Assembly: GCF_900156865.1 (NCBI RefSeq)
Contig: NZ_LT732529.1
Coordinates: 328,300-392,299, forward strand
Length of the DNA stretch: 64,000 bases
Source: Litchfieldia sinesaloumensis
Lineage (GTDB): Bacteria > Bacillota > Bacilli > Bacillales > Bacillaceae_L
Direction of reading: 5' to 3'
Under the pieces are notes generated by a model, which saw only the letters and a program-made list of their open reading frames with translations, was not told the DNA's origin and searched no databases. How positions within the stretch are numbered: position 1 is the first letter of the stretch; every line of letters starts with the position of its first letter. The position numbers and the translations under genes are program-made. Shown here piece by piece: positions 1 through 9,250 of the stretch.

Positions 1-2
1 CT

Positions 3-434
3 TTACTGGAAACTGGATTACCACCTCAATTCTTAACTCTTGAGCTTACAGAAGGTGTGATGCTACGGAATATATCCCATAGTGTTTACGTCATGAAGGA
101 GCTACAGAAATTGGGTGTCAAGGTTTCAATTGATGATTTTGGAACAGGCTACTCATCACTAAGTTATTTAAAGGATTTGCCAATCAATCACTTAAAAATT
201 GACAGAACATTTATCAATAACTTGAAGTTAAATACGTCAGACATAGCGATTGTGAAGGCAATTATTACGATGGGGCATGGGTTATCTGTTAAAGTGGTAG
301 CTGAGGGGGTTGAAACCGATGAGCAGATTGCATTACTTAAGGAACTTGAATGCCATTATGCGCAAGGTTTCTTCATCGATCGACCAATGAGAAGTGAAGA
401 CTTCGAAAAAGGACTAGCTAAACTAAAAATATGA
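3..434 (+). CDS. EAL-domain c-di-GMP phosphodiesterase, C-terminal part
   Basis: The reading frame is open from the window edge, so the start lies upstream; only the last 143 codons are visible. The segment carries the second half of an EAL domain: a TLELTEG block, the conserved DDFGTGYSSLSYLKDLPI loop, a KIDRTFI strand, VVAEGVET, and the final QGFFIDRPM block. EAL proteins hydrolyse cyclic di-GMP to pGpG using two metal ions held by Glu and Asp residues. The metal-binding DDFGTG and the VVAEGVE glutamate are intact, so this part looks catalytically competent. Any sensory, PAS or GGDEF domains would be upstream and cannot be judged. Confidence 0.93.
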   Translation, partial: LLETGLPPQFLTLELTEGVMLRNISHSVYVMKELQKLGVKVSIDDFGTGYSSLSYLKDLPINHLKIDRTFINNLKLNTSDIAIVKAIITMGHGLSVKVVAEGVETDEQIALLKELECHYAQGFFIDRPMRSEDFEKGLAKLKI

Positions 435-446
435 TACAAAGAGAAA

Positions 447-475
447 GGGCTGTTCAACTGAGAACAGCCCTATTT
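447..475 (+). terminator. Rho-independent terminator after EAL gene
   Basis: A perfect 9-bp stem GGGCTGTTC / GAACAGCCC (447-455 with 462-470) is followed by a T-rich stretch just after the EAL gene stop. Confidence 0.85.
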
Positions 476-518
476 TACCCTTTTTAATCTGGTGGAAAAT
501 ATTTTAAGATACAACTGA

Positions 519-1082
519 CTATCTGCAAATGGTTGAAAGAATTGTTCGTTTACCGTTAGCTAATGTAAATTCGAACCGGTCCTTTCTCAACTTACCACGT
601 GAATAGTGGTGGTGGACAGATAAAATCATTTCTGTATTATCAAACATTAAAAAATTAACACCTTCTTGCTCATCATCACCTTGATGATACATTAATTGAT
701 TATGGCATAGAGTACAGTCATATAATGAAAACATAAGCTTATTTAAAGTGGATGTAAACCGTAAAAATTGGTCCTCGGAAAAACTCTCCAATAGTTCCTT
801 GTAAGCAAAGGTCAGGTTTTTGCGAAAACGAAGGCAATCTCCATTATCAAGTTTGTAAAAATAACCATTCATCTGAATCAAACCGTCTTCGACAAAGATC
901 CCTTTTTCCCATCGGTTTAACGTGAATAATTCTACTTCCTTACCAATCATTTCTTCAATCATTGATGCTTCGTCTGTTTCAGCATCAAAGAAAATCCACT
1001 GATCGTTAATACACTCTGTTGTACCCGTGATAAAGGAACGTTTTTGTTCATTTATGCTGCCAAGACGTTGTTGTAAGTCCAA
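519..1082 (-). CDS. DUF2777-like protein of unknown function
   Basis: Predicted cytoplasmic protein of 187 residues with no signal peptide or membrane segment. It resembles, from memory, the Bacillus-restricted DUF2777 family: a GTTECINDQWIFFD block near the N-terminus, then NRWEKGIFVEDG, and a region with a Cys-x-x-Cys pair (YDCTLCHNQL). The frame can be extended to a TTG at 1130, but no ribosome site precedes it. A GGAGG sits 8 bases before the TTG at 1082, and the protein from there aligns better with what I recall of family N-termini, so that start is chosen. No function is known. It is a single gene between two convergent or isolated neighbours. Confidence 0.7.
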   Translation of the reverse strand: MDLQQRLGSINEQKRSFITGTTECINDQWIFFDAETDEASMIEEMIGKEVELFTLNRWEKGIFVEDGLIQMNGYFYKLDNGDCLRFRKNLTFAYKELLESFSEDQFLRFTSTLNKLMFSLYDCTLCHNQLMYHQGDDEQEGVNFLMFDNTEMILSVHHHYSRGKLRKDRFEFTLANGKRTILSTICR

Positions 1083-1184
1083 AGTTAAATCCTCCATCCA
1101 TTCCTGTTGTATTATTCTCTTTTTAGACAAAAGAATGGAAATTTATAACCAATGATTTCAGTCCTGATTTGTTTTTTAAATCAT

Positions 1185-1210
1185 AAAAAAAAGCCTGAAC
1201 GATTCAGGCT
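1185..1210 (-). terminator. Terminator of MATE gene
   Basis: Read on the minus strand, the stem AGCCTGA / TCAGGCT (1192-1198 with 1204-1210) is followed by a run of T. The stop codon of the MATE gene (1204-1206) lies inside the stem. Confidence 0.85.
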
Positions 1211-2574
1211 GTTACGTTTGTATTTTCAACCGGTGTAGAAAATGTTTTCTTTTCCCATGCGCGTGAACGCCAACGCCAAAGCATAACTACTCCACGTACC
1301 CATTCGTCGACAATGAACGATATCCAGACACCTACTAGACCGAGTTCAAAGTGTATGCCAAGTACATAGGCAATAGGTACACATATTCCCCACATCGAAA
1401 GGATTCCCATATAAACTGGTAATCTAACATCTCCAGCAGCTCTTAAAGCATTAATAAGGACAAGATTGAAAGCTCGACCAGGTTCAAGAATAATGGTTAA
1501 TAGTATAAGCACTCCACCAACTTTAATGATGTCTTGATTAGTAGTAAAGATAGTAAGGAGTGGTTCCTTAAAGAATGAAAATACAATTGCCATACCTAAC
1601 GAAATATAAATCGCAAGCTTTAAGCTTTTTAAAGCTCTTAAATAAGCATCATTTATCTGACGAGCACCAATCATTTGCCCAACTAGGATTTGAGTTCCCT
1701 GACTAATTGCAATACTAAATAAGAAAATGAACATCATGAGATTTTGCGCGTATACCTTCGTTGTGAGGGCTTGTGTTCCCATAATCGTTATAAAATAGGT
1801 AATCACCATTTGTGAGGAATTATAGGATATCTGTTCTCCTGCGGAGGGTATTCCAATTTTAAGTAAATTTTGAATATGTTCCTTTGGTAGTGTGAAGACC
1901 TTTATAAATGGAAGACCATTATTTACCCGTTTAAACAAAAGATAAATGATGACAAGTAATCCTACAAATCTACTTATTGATGTTGATATTGCTACACCCT
2001 CGACTCCGAGAACAGGTAACCCAAATGGCCCAAATATAAAAATATAGTTTCCTATTACATTAAGGATATTCATACCTATCGTTACGTACATCGTATCTCG
2101 TGTAAAACCATAACTTCGAATCACTGCTCCAATGGTCATAATCAGTGCCTGGAGAAAAGAGAATAACCCTACGATTCTTAGATAGCTATCCGCTTCGTCT
2201 AATAACTCAATGGGTAAATCCATTAATAGCAAAAGTTTTTTGCTCCAAATAAACACGATGAGACTAAGAATAAGACCAAATACTAGATTTGCAGCTATTG
2301 AGACTACTGCAACCTCAGCAGCGCTCTTTTCATTTTTTGCTCCAAAATGCTGAGCAACTAAAACAGCTGTGCCAGTGGCAACGAAACCGAACATCACAAT
2401 AATTAATGATAAGATTTGGTTGGAGACCCCAACTGCCGCAACAGAGTTATCCGAATACATGCTTAGCATAAGGGTATCAGCATTCCCCATTAACATATGT
2501 AAGAGCAATTCAATAAAAATGGGCCATGTTAATGCAAACAGTGTTAACTTTTTCGTATTTATTGAAGTAGCCAA
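1204..2574 (-). CDS. MATE family multidrug exporter
   Basis: A 456-residue integral membrane protein with about twelve hydrophobic helices in two similar halves, typical of MATE exporters that extrude drugs and cations in exchange for Na+ or H+. Supporting family features are the N-terminal WPIFIELLLHMLMGNADTLML block, GFVATGTAVLVAQHFGA, and the matching IAISQGTQILVGQMIGA in the second half. The start is a TTG with GAGGGG seven bases upstream. The last residues are charged and cytoplasmic. It is a single gene with its own terminator. The substrate cannot be predicted from sequence. Confidence 0.93.
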   Translation of the reverse strand: MATSINTKKLTLFALTWPIFIELLLHMLMGNADTLMLSMYSDNSVAAVGVSNQILSLIIVMFGFVATGTAVLVAQHFGAKNEKSAAEVAVVSIAANLVFGLILSLIVFIWSKKLLLLMDLPIELLDEADSYLRIVGLFSFLQALIMTIGAVIRSYGFTRDTMYVTIGMNILNVIGNYIFIFGPFGLPVLGVEGVAISTSISRFVGLLVIIYLLFKRVNNGLPFIKVFTLPKEHIQNLLKIGIPSAGEQISYNSSQMVITYFITIMGTQALTTKVYAQNLMMFIFLFSIAISQGTQILVGQMIGARQINDAYLRALKSLKLAIYISLGMAIVFSFFKEPLLTIFTTNQDIIKVGGVLILLTIILEPGRAFNLVLINALRAAGDVRLPVYMGILSMWGICVPIAYVLGIHFELGLVGVWISFIVDEWVRGVVMLWRWRSRAWEKKTFSTPVENTNVTA

Positions 2575-2850
2575 GCTGTCAACCCCTCTAAGATTCTTAT
2601 TAAAAACTATATAAGTTTATCACAGAATCCGAGTTGAAAACACAGTAAATAGTAAAGAGAATGTTTGGTTTTTTTATGAGATAATTAATTGATAAATTTG
2701 TCGGAAATATGAACAAGTACCTGTTATATTTGACTTTTAAGAGGGGAAAAGGTTACTTTAAAGTATGATATGACTGTATTACGCATTCACCCCAAATTCC
2801 ATATTCGGTATGAATGCAACAGAGTATACAATTTGTGGGGGTTTAATGTG

Positions 2851-4245
2851 ATGAAGAAGATGATATACATAATAGCTCTATCTATTCCAATGCTACTTTT
2901 ATCTGCAATCCATTCTGTGGCTGCTGATGAACATACGAAAAGAAATATAGAGGAAGAAAGCATTTATTATATTGTAGTTGATCGCTTTAACAATGGTGTC
3001 AGCGCGAATGATTTTGATGTGGATATATCCAACTCAACAGCCTATCATGGTGGAGATATTCAAGGGATTATTGGCAGACTTGATTATGTGAAGGATATGG
3101 GCTTTACATCCATTATATTATCACCTGTCTTTGAAAATGAATCGACTTCATATTACCCGTATCAAATTGAAAATTATAAGGAAATCAATAAGCACTATGG
3201 TACTCCAGATGACTTGAAGGAACTTGTTAAAGAAGCACATGATAGGGACATGAAAATAGTACTTGATCTTGGAATAGATTCAGATGAGGTTATTACTGAT
3301 CTGTTTATTGAAACTGCAAAATGGTGGATTCAAGATACAAATATCGATGGATATAAGCTAAATCTTGTTGAAGGTGTTTCACCAAATGAAATTGCTACAT
3401 TAGCGACAGCACTTAAATCAGAAAAAGAAGATTTCCTATTAATTGGAGAGTCAAGAAGTTTAAATAACTTAGATAGATTTAAAGAAGCAGGCATAGATAT
3501 GTTTTACAATACTGCTCCCTATGAAGGAATCCAAAGTTTTAGTGTTGTCGACGAGGCGTTTAGAAATATCGAAATGACGTGGGAACAAGCTCAGGAATTG
3601 GATAGTCCCAGTTCTTTAGTCAATTTTATTGATACCTTGAATACAGTTCGATTTACTTATAGGGCGGTAGAAGCAAATGAACACCCTGCACCACGACTTA
3701 AGTCAGCCTTAACCTATATTTATACAACACCAGGTATTCCAATGGTTTTATATGGTACGGAGATTGCGTTAAATGGCAGCGAACCACCTGAGAATATCGG
3801 TTTAATGGACTTTAGAACAGACCAGGAGTTAGTTGAGTATATTACTTTACTTTCAAAAATAAGGTCTGGTGTTCCGGCATTAACAAAAGGGACAATTGAA
3901 TTAGTTGTGAATGATGAAGGACTACTTGTATTCAAAAGAGAGTACGAAGGTGAAATTGCATTTGTTGCAATCAATAATACAACTAAAACACAAAATTTCA
4001 CGTTAACGACAGACCAAATAGGAGAAGAAAAAGAATTAACAGGACTTATCACTGAAGACCTAGTCCGTCCTACTGACGATGTATTCCATATGGTTGTCAA
4101 TCGGGATGTCTCAGAAGTGTTTGTAGTTCGAGACACTACAAAGATTAATTATACATTATTATTTAGCGTATTTATTGTACCGGTATTAATGGTTGGATTT
4201 ATCTATTTAAACAAAAGAAGACATGGCAACAAGAAACCTGAATAA
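2851..4245 (+). CDS. Membrane-anchored GH13 alpha-amylase-like protein, probable pseudoenzyme
   Basis: A 464-residue protein with an N-terminal signal peptide (about residues 1-24, ending AVAA-like SVAA), a GH13 (beta/alpha)8 barrel with a small C-terminal beta domain, one C-terminal membrane helix (about 436-456) and a basic tail. The barrel motifs are recognisable but eroded. The nucleophile motif GFRLD reads GYKLN, with Asn at 171. The fourth region, normally FLDNHD, reads FIDTLN, with Leu263 and Asn264 in place of His and Asp. Only the acid/base Glu200 (LIGES) remains. It is therefore unlikely to hydrolyse glucans by the usual mechanism. The start at 2851 follows a GGGGG site; an in-frame ATG at 2770 would put 27 residues before the signal peptide. 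Confidence 0.85.
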   Translation: MKKMIYIIALSIPMLLLSAIHSVAADEHTKRNIEEESIYYIVVDRFNNGVSANDFDVDISNSTAYHGGDIQGIIGRLDYVKDMGFTSIILSPVFENESTSYYPYQIENYKEINKHYGTPDDLKELVKEAHDRDMKIVLDLGIDSDEVITDLFIETAKWWIQDTNIDGYKLNLVEGVSPNEIATLATALKSEKEDFLLIGESRSLNNLDRFKEAGIDMFYNTAPYEGIQSFSVVDEAFRNIEMTWEQAQELDSPSSLVNFIDTLNTVRFTYRAVEANEHPAPRLKSALTYIYTTPGIPMVLYGTEIALNGSEPPENIGLMDFRTDQELVEYITLLSKIRSGVPALTKGTIELVVNDEGLLVFKREYEGEIAFVAINNTTKTQNFTLTTDQIGEEKELTGLITEDLVRPTDDVFHMVVNRDVSEVFVVRDTTKINYTLLFSVFIVPVLMVGFIYLNKRRHGNKKPE

Positions 4246-4332
4246 AAGTGAAGGGGCTGTCCGAAAAGTCATTGAAAAGTGACTTTTGAGGACAGCCTCT
4301 TCTTTTATATTATTTTCTGGTTAAAACATAGT

Positions 4333-4461
4333 GTTGATTTCCGCTGCAGGTGCTCGCTTTCCGCGGGCGGTCCGGAAGCCTCCTCGTCGCTAGCGCTCCT
4401 GCGGGGTCTCCCCTGGCCTCGCTTTTCCCGCAGGAGTCTCGCACCTTCCACTCCAATCAAC
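4333..4461. repeat. GC-rich dispersed repeat with GTTGATT/AATCAAC ends
   Basis: A 128-bp segment far richer in GC than its surroundings, bounded by the inverted heptamer GTTGATT ... AATCAAC and holding CCTGCGGG / CCCGCAGG-type arms. From memory, near-identical blocks are scattered through many Bacillaceae genomes, often beside IS1182 copies. The open frame across it (4279-4470) is not a gene. Confidence 0.7.
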
Positions 4462-4591
4462 AAAGTGTGATTATAAAAATCCCGGATTTACAATATAATT
4501 GAATATACTTTAAAATAACGCACAAAAAAATCGTCTTTTCTAGTAAAATTGTAAGTGACCAAACCAACAATTTTCGTAAGGACGATTTTTT

Positions 4592-4901
4592 ATGAGTAAT
4601 CAAATGATCACTGAGCTAAATTATAACACGGAACAAACTAGCCTTCCACTAAATATCCAGACCCAAGAAGAAACTTGCGTTTCAACAAAGAGAGAACTAC
4701 GCCCCACATTCATTCCATACACGCAGATTTTCCCTGCGTGGACTCGATAAGGTCCATGTCGAGTTTGGGATTGTGGCATTAGCACACAATCTATTGAAAG
4801 TAGCAGGCATCCGCCTTGCTACTTCTAATAATCAAAATCCAACAAAAAAGCAGCGAAAGGAAAATATAAAATTTTTTTCTTTCGCTGCTTTACTATTTTA
4901 G
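4592..4901 (+). pseudogene. IS1182-family transposase remnant
   Basis: The first 52 codons (starting MSNQMITELNYN) match the N-terminus expected of IS1182-type transposases and run into a stop at 4748. The C-terminal end (LRGLDKVHVEFGIVALAHNL ... KVAGIR) continues in the next frame to a stop at 4899-4901. The join near 4720-4735 removes the whole catalytic DDE core. A ribosome-binding-like GTAAGGA precedes the ATG. The gene is not functional. Confidence 0.75.
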
Positions 4902-4970
4902 GGACTTCTTAGACAGCCCCTATTTTTTTTGTTGTTCACCATCAACGTGCTTGCGTCTTCCGTCTTAAAA

Positions 4971-5834
4971 CTACCCATTCACGATTTCTCCACCGTTCAC
5001 GTGAAGAATTTGTCCCGACATATAGGAAGCATCATCGCTAGCAAGGAAAATATAGCTAGGTGCGACTTCCTCTGGTTGTCCCGGACGTTTCATAGGAGTA
5101 GTTGATCCGAATTTTGAAACCTGATCGCTTGTAAAGGTAGAAGGTATCAATGGGGTCCAAATGGGCCCCGGAGCAACTCCGTTTACTCTAATGCCTTTTC
5201 CAGCTAACTGCATAGAAAGTGAGCGGGTAAAGGAAACAATTGCTCCTTTTGTTGCTGAGTAATCCACCAGTTGTTCGTTACCCTTATAAGCTGTAACTGA
5301 AGCTGTATTAATAATTGAATCTCCTTGTTTTAAATGGGGGAGCGCAGCCTTCGTTAAATAGAAAAACGAAAAAATATTGGTACGAAATGTTCGTTCGAGC
5401 TGCTCAGCCGTAATATTACTAATGCTTTTTTGTGGATGCTGTTCAGCCGCATTATTGACTAAGATATCAAGCTGGCCAAATGTATCAATTGTTTTCTTTA
5501 CAATTTCTTTGCAGAATTCTTCATCCCCAATATCACCGGATAGAAGTAAGCACTTTTGACCTTCCTCTTCAACTTGCCGCTTTGTTTCCTCTGCATCTTC
5601 ATGCTCATCCAAATATACGATAACAACGTTTGCTCCTTCTTTCGCATAATGAATAGCTACTGCCTTACCAATGCCGCTATCGCCCCCAGTAATAATTGCT
5701 ACTTTGTCTTTTAATTTGTTGCTACCTTGATAGGAGTAGTCCTCTGAGACTGGCTTTGGCACCATATCAGTCTCGGTTCCTGGTTGATGATTTTGATGCT
5801 GTGGTGGTAAAACTTGCTTCTCTTGATTAGACAA
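4971..5834 (-). CDS. SDR-family NAD(P)-dependent oxidoreductase (YhdF/YdaD-like)
   Basis: A 287-residue short-chain dehydrogenase with the N-terminal extension rich in Gln and Pro seen in the Bacillus stress-associated YhdF/YdaD/YhxC group. The Rossmann motif TGGDSGIG (near residue 50), the NNAA motif, the catalytic Ser in NTASVTAY and the YSATKG Tyr/Lys pair are all present, and the C-terminus ends HVNGGEIVNG. It is probably a soluble oxidoreductase of the general stress type; substrate unknown. The GTG at 5843 overlaps the ribosome site, so the TTG at 5834, eight bases after GGAAGG, is the likely start. Confidence 0.92.
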   Translation of the reverse strand: MSNQEKQVLPPQHQNHQPGTETDMVPKPVSEDYSYQGSNKLKDKVAIITGGDSGIGKAVAIHYAKEGANVVIVYLDEHEDAEETKRQVEEEGQKCLLLSGDIGDEEFCKEIVKKTIDTFGQLDILVNNAAEQHPQKSISNITAEQLERTFRTNIFSFFYLTKAALPHLKQGDSIINTASVTAYKGNEQLVDYSATKGAIVSFTRSLSMQLAGKGIRVNGVAPGPIWTPLIPSTFTSDQVSKFGSTTPMKRPGQPEEVAPSYIFLASDDASYMSGQILHVNGGEIVNG

Positions 5835-5989
5835 AACAAACACCTTCCTTTTAGTAAATGTACTTTACTTACTTTTTAATAAAATAGGTTTGAATATACA
5901 TTTCTATGAATTATTAAGTATTTATAAAAAATCAAAGAGGAGGTTAAATCTTGCTTTATAATGAAAATAGATAGAAAGAGGGGTTATCC

Positions 5990-6700
5990 ATGGAAAAGCC
6001 TGAAAAGATTCTACTTGTTGAAGATGATAAAGAAATAGCACGTATTGTTTGTGATCACTTACGAAAAGAAGGATATAGCGTAACATGGGCTTCAACTGGA
6101 AAAGAAGGTTGGGAGGATTTTAACGAGGATCAATTTGACCTTGCTTTAATTGATTTAATGCTTCCAGAAATGGATGGCTATACACTGTGTAAAACCATTC
6201 GATTAGAAAGTGAAATACCTTTATTAATTGTGAGTGCACGAAATGAGGATGAAAGTAAAATAAGAGGGCTCAATTTAGGGGCAGACGACTATGTAACGAA
6301 GCCGTTTAGTCTTGAGGAATTAAGTGCGAGAATCAGCTCTCATTTGAGAAGGTACAGAAGGTATAACAATAAAAATATAAATGAGAACCGGATTAACTAT
6401 ATGAACGGGCTGACAATTGATTTTACAAATGACCTTGTTTATCTAAATGATAACCTTGTTCAGATAAGTTCCAAAGAGAGAGAACTCTTATTTCTCTTAG
6501 CCAAGAATCCCCTACAAACCTTTTCGAAAACAGATATCTACGAGCATATATGGCGCCAAGAAGACGTGGATGGAAACAACACGGTCACTGTTCATATTAA
6601 AAGTTTGAGGACAAAATTGGGAGATAACACAAGATCTGCTCGATTCATTCAAACAGTCTGGGGTATTGGCTATCGGTTCATTGGAGAACAACTTATATGA
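5990..6700 (+). CDS. OmpR-family response regulator
   Basis: A 236-residue regulator with an N-terminal receiver domain (acidic pocket EDD at 11-13, phospho-acceptor Asp55 in LIDLMLP, Lys in TKPFS) and a C-terminal winged-helix DNA-binding domain (SSKERELLFLLAKNP ... VTVHIKSLRTKLG ... WGIGYRF). The ATG follows AGAGGGG. It overlaps the downstream kinase by ATGA, so the pair is translationally coupled. It presumably controls its own operon, which continues with a lipoprotein and an M48 protease. Confidence 0.95.
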   Translation: MEKPEKILLVEDDKEIARIVCDHLRKEGYSVTWASTGKEGWEDFNEDQFDLALIDLMLPEMDGYTLCKTIRLESEIPLLIVSARNEDESKIRGLNLGADDYVTKPFSLEELSARISSHLRRYRRYNNKNINENRINYMNGLTIDFTNDLVYLNDNLVQISSKERELLFLLAKNPLQTFSKTDIYEHIWRQEDVDGNNTVTVHIKSLRTKLGDNTRSARFIQTVWGIGYRFIGEQLI

Positions 6701-8190
6701 AGATAAAACTGTGGTTAATGGTTAGTTTTTTTATCGTCATGCTACTACCGGTTGTCGCACTGTATTTTCTATATGTAAGTATTAGTGAACTTGATGATAA
6801 GCAAGCACTGCTTGAATATATTGAGATGACCAAAAAGATGGAAGAAATCGAGCCTAAGCTTTTGGATCCGAATTTATACAGGCTTGGTCCGAAAGAACAG
6901 TATAACAGTGTTCAATCTTTAGCGAATGAATCCATCAAGATTACATTGTACCGGTCAGACGGAGTAGTCGTATATTCAAGCATACCTGATCCCAGTTCTT
7001 ATGGATTTTTCTCGGAGAATATTGAACAGGTTTACCGAGACTTAAATGACCTTCAAAAGAATTCTCGAACCTTCTCATTGAAAAAACAAGTCATGAATGA
7101 TGGTGAAGTCATAGGGGTTTTTGAGATTTCGATTGCTAGGGAAGAGTGGATAGAGGGGCTAACTGATCGTTATATCTATTTAGCTGTAGTTTTCGGTATC
7201 TTCTTTATCCTGCTTTATATTGTTGTTGTCATTCAATTGAATCGTAAATTAAATCGGCCATTGAGTCATCTACAAGCACAGATGACAGCTTTTGCTAATG
7301 GTGAGAAACTTGAGAAGCAAATACGTGAGTCGAATGATGAAATCGGGGAGTTAATTAAACATTTCCAAAAAATGAAATCACAAATAGAACAAACACAGGA
7401 AGAATTGGCTGTTCAACAAAAGGAAAAAGAGTTTATTGTGGCAGCTTTGTCTCACGACTTAAAGACTCCTTTAACAGTCATTCGTGCATATACTGAAGCC
7501 TTACAAAAAGATGAATATTTATCCGTACAAGAGAAAAATGAATACAAAGAAATCCTATTTGAAAAGCTCGAATACATGAAACAAATGCTTGATGATTTAA
7601 CCATGTATACAGCATTACAATCTTCCGAACAACAGACAGTACTAGTTGAGGTTGATGGAGAAGAATATTTCGATATGCTCTTATCAGGTTATGAGGAACC
7701 ATGTAACCGAAAAGAGATTTCGCTTACCGTTACTCAATCTGTTAAAGAGTCCTATATGGTTGATCCAAAACAAATGGTGAGAATTGTTGATAACATCATG
7801 AGTAATGCCATTCGTCATACAGAGAGAGGTGACCGAATCTGGCTAGCAGCTTTATCAAGTGATACAAAACTACCAGAATGGATGTTTCGAGAATTCCATG
7901 AGGTTGTTGATATCTGGAGAAGAAAAGGAACGATTATCCTGATTCAAAATGAAGGGAATGGAATAGCAAACGAACAACTGGACAGAGTATTTCAACCCTT
8001 TTACCAAGCAGAAGGTGCTAGAAATAATGGAGGCAGTTCAGGACTAGGCCTTAGTATTTCAAAAATGTTAATGGAACAACAGAGAGGAAAAATTGATATC
8101 TGGTCAGCAGAAAATAAAGGGACATTGTTGGCCTGCTGGTTGGAAGAAGGTAGGGAATTAAATGAAGAAAATACAAATGTTATTGATTAG
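6697..8190 (+). CDS. HAMP-domain sensor histidine kinase
   Basis: A 497-residue membrane kinase: a first membrane helix at 5-27, an extracytoplasmic sensor of about 130 residues, a second helix at about 160-180, HAMP linker, and a HisKA dimerisation domain with the phospho-acceptor His253 in ALSHDLKTPLT. The ATPase domain shows the N box DNIMSNAIRH and GLGLSIS. The extracellular part has no family I recognise. The genes downstream (LolA-like lipoprotein and membrane protease) suggest that it monitors the cell envelope. Its 3' end overlaps the next gene by 29 bases. Confidence 0.95.
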   Translation: MKIKLWLMVSFFIVMLLPVVALYFLYVSISELDDKQALLEYIEMTKKMEEIEPKLLDPNLYRLGPKEQYNSVQSLANESIKITLYRSDGVVVYSSIPDPSSYGFFSENIEQVYRDLNDLQKNSRTFSLKKQVMNDGEVIGVFEISIAREEWIEGLTDRYIYLAVVFGIFFILLYIVVVIQLNRKLNRPLSHLQAQMTAFANGEKLEKQIRESNDEIGELIKHFQKMKSQIEQTQEELAVQQKEKEFIVAALSHDLKTPLTVIRAYTEALQKDEYLSVQEKNEYKEILFEKLEYMKQMLDDLTMYTALQSSEQQTVLVEVDGEEYFDMLLSGYEEPCNRKEISLTVTQSVKESYMVDPKQMVRIVDNIMSNAIRHTERGDRIWLAALSSDTKLPEWMFREFHEVVDIWRRKGTIILIQNEGNGIANEQLDRVFQPFYQAEGARNNGGSSGLGLSISKMLMEQQRGKIDIWSAENKGTLLACWLEEGRELNEENTNVID

Positions 8191-9241
8191 TGCAATTCTA
8201 CTAACTGTCCTGTTATCAGGCTGTAAGGGAGAGATGGCAGTGTCATCAGAAGAGATTGTATCAAATGTATTGTCTGCAAAGGAAAATAATCTCTCTTATT
8301 ATGGAGAAGGTGTCATGAAACTTACTGCAAATGATGATGTAACAGAGAATTTCGGTTTTAAAGAGTATGTTGCAGAAGATGGAAAACGAAAAATGATTAC
8401 GACAGACCTTACAAATAATCACGAATCATATGCTTTAAATGACGGAAATCAGATAATCTCCTATGAAACGGGAAGTGAAAAAGCATTTAGCATAGACTTA
8501 TCTGGAGAGGAATTACCAGCTTTTTCGGCTTCACCCAAGGAACAACTTATGACAATGTTTGGAGCAATTAAAGAAACCCACGATTATGAAATTATTGGTG
8601 AAGAAAAGCTGTTAGATTTGGATGTCTATCATTTGAAAGCTACACCATATAAGGATGGCAGTTTTTTAGGAGAAATTGACATCTGGGTTGACCAAAAGAC
8701 ATGGTTTATGGTGAAATTCATTTCAGTTGTTGGGGATGCGAAATCAGAGGTTGAATATAGTCTACTCGATTTTTCACCTAATTTTGAGGAGAGCACATTT
8801 AGCCTAGACATACCTGAAGATGTTACCATTACTCCGATTGACTCGGATCTTGGATCTACCTATGGGACAGTCGAGGATGCACAAACGGCTTTAGAAGAAC
8901 CTTTCCTCGTCTTTGCTGGTGATGAGAATACAATTGAGAATGTTGAGATTACAAACTCACAAGGAGAAATTAATCGTACTGAGATAACTGTCTTTTATAT
9001 GAGTCAGGATATCCCGTCTGTGTTAGTTTCTGTTTTCAAGACACCAAAGGAATCTGGGTTGGAAATTCAGCCTGGAACATGGAAAGTTCGTGGAAAGGAT
9101 GCAGAATTTGATGAGTTTATTAATGCGTTGACATGGGATGAGGGCGGCTTACGCTATACAGCTATTATTCAGAATCCAGATTTAGCTGTAGAAGAAGTAA
9201 TAAAAATGACGGAAAACATGGTTCTAAGCAATGAAATGTAG
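8162..9241 (+). CDS. LolA/RseB-like lipoprotein
   Basis: A 359-residue lipoprotein with a signal peptide and lipobox LLSGC (Cys near residue 21). The following 200 residues have the alternating beta-strand pattern of LolA/MucB-type folds, including the DIWVDQKTWFMVKF segment typical of outer-membrane-lipoprotein-carrier-like proteins in Gram-positives. The remainder (about 220-359) is a second domain I cannot assign. The start ATG has GGTAGGG upstream inside the kinase gene, giving a 29-bp overlap. In Gram-positives such proteins sit on the outer face of the membrane. A partnership with the kinase sensor or the adjacent M48 protease is an inference from position only. Confidence 0.8.
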   Translation: MKKIQMLLISAILLTVLLSGCKGEMAVSSEEIVSNVLSAKENNLSYYGEGVMKLTANDDVTENFGFKEYVAEDGKRKMITTDLTNNHESYALNDGNQIISYETGSEKAFSIDLSGEELPAFSASPKEQLMTMFGAIKETHDYEIIGEEKLLDLDVYHLKATPYKDGSFLGEIDIWVDQKTWFMVKFISVVGDAKSEVEYSLLDFSPNFEESTFSLDIPEDVTITPIDSDLGSTYGTVEDAQTALEEPFLVFAGDENTIENVEITNSQGEINRTEITVFYMSQDIPSVLVSVFKTPKESGLEIQPGTWKVRGKDAEFDEFINALTWDEGGLRYTAIIQNPDLAVEEVIKMTENMVLSNEM

Positions 9242-9250
9242 GTGTAATTA

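Larger units (their letters stand above)
4253..4920 (+). mobile_element. Internally deleted IS1182-family-like element
   Basis: The segment is bounded by imperfect inverted ends: GGGGCTGTCCGAAAAGTC at the left and the complement of GGACTTCTTAGACAGCCCC at the right. It contains the first and last parts of an IS1182-type transposase fused out of frame (4592-4901), a 128-bp GC-rich repeat, and a hairpin GCAGCGAAAG / CTTTCGCTGC (4851-4890). The central transposase region is missing, so it can only move in trans. The left end itself folds into a long hairpin (4253-4302) that probably terminates transcription from the GH13 gene. No clear target duplication was found. Confidence 0.7.

Noticed and set aside
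4279-4470. Protein-coding gene in the GC-rich block
   Set aside because: The open frame arises from the dispersed GC-rich repeat, lacks a ribosome site and runs across the hairpin and inverted ends of the element.
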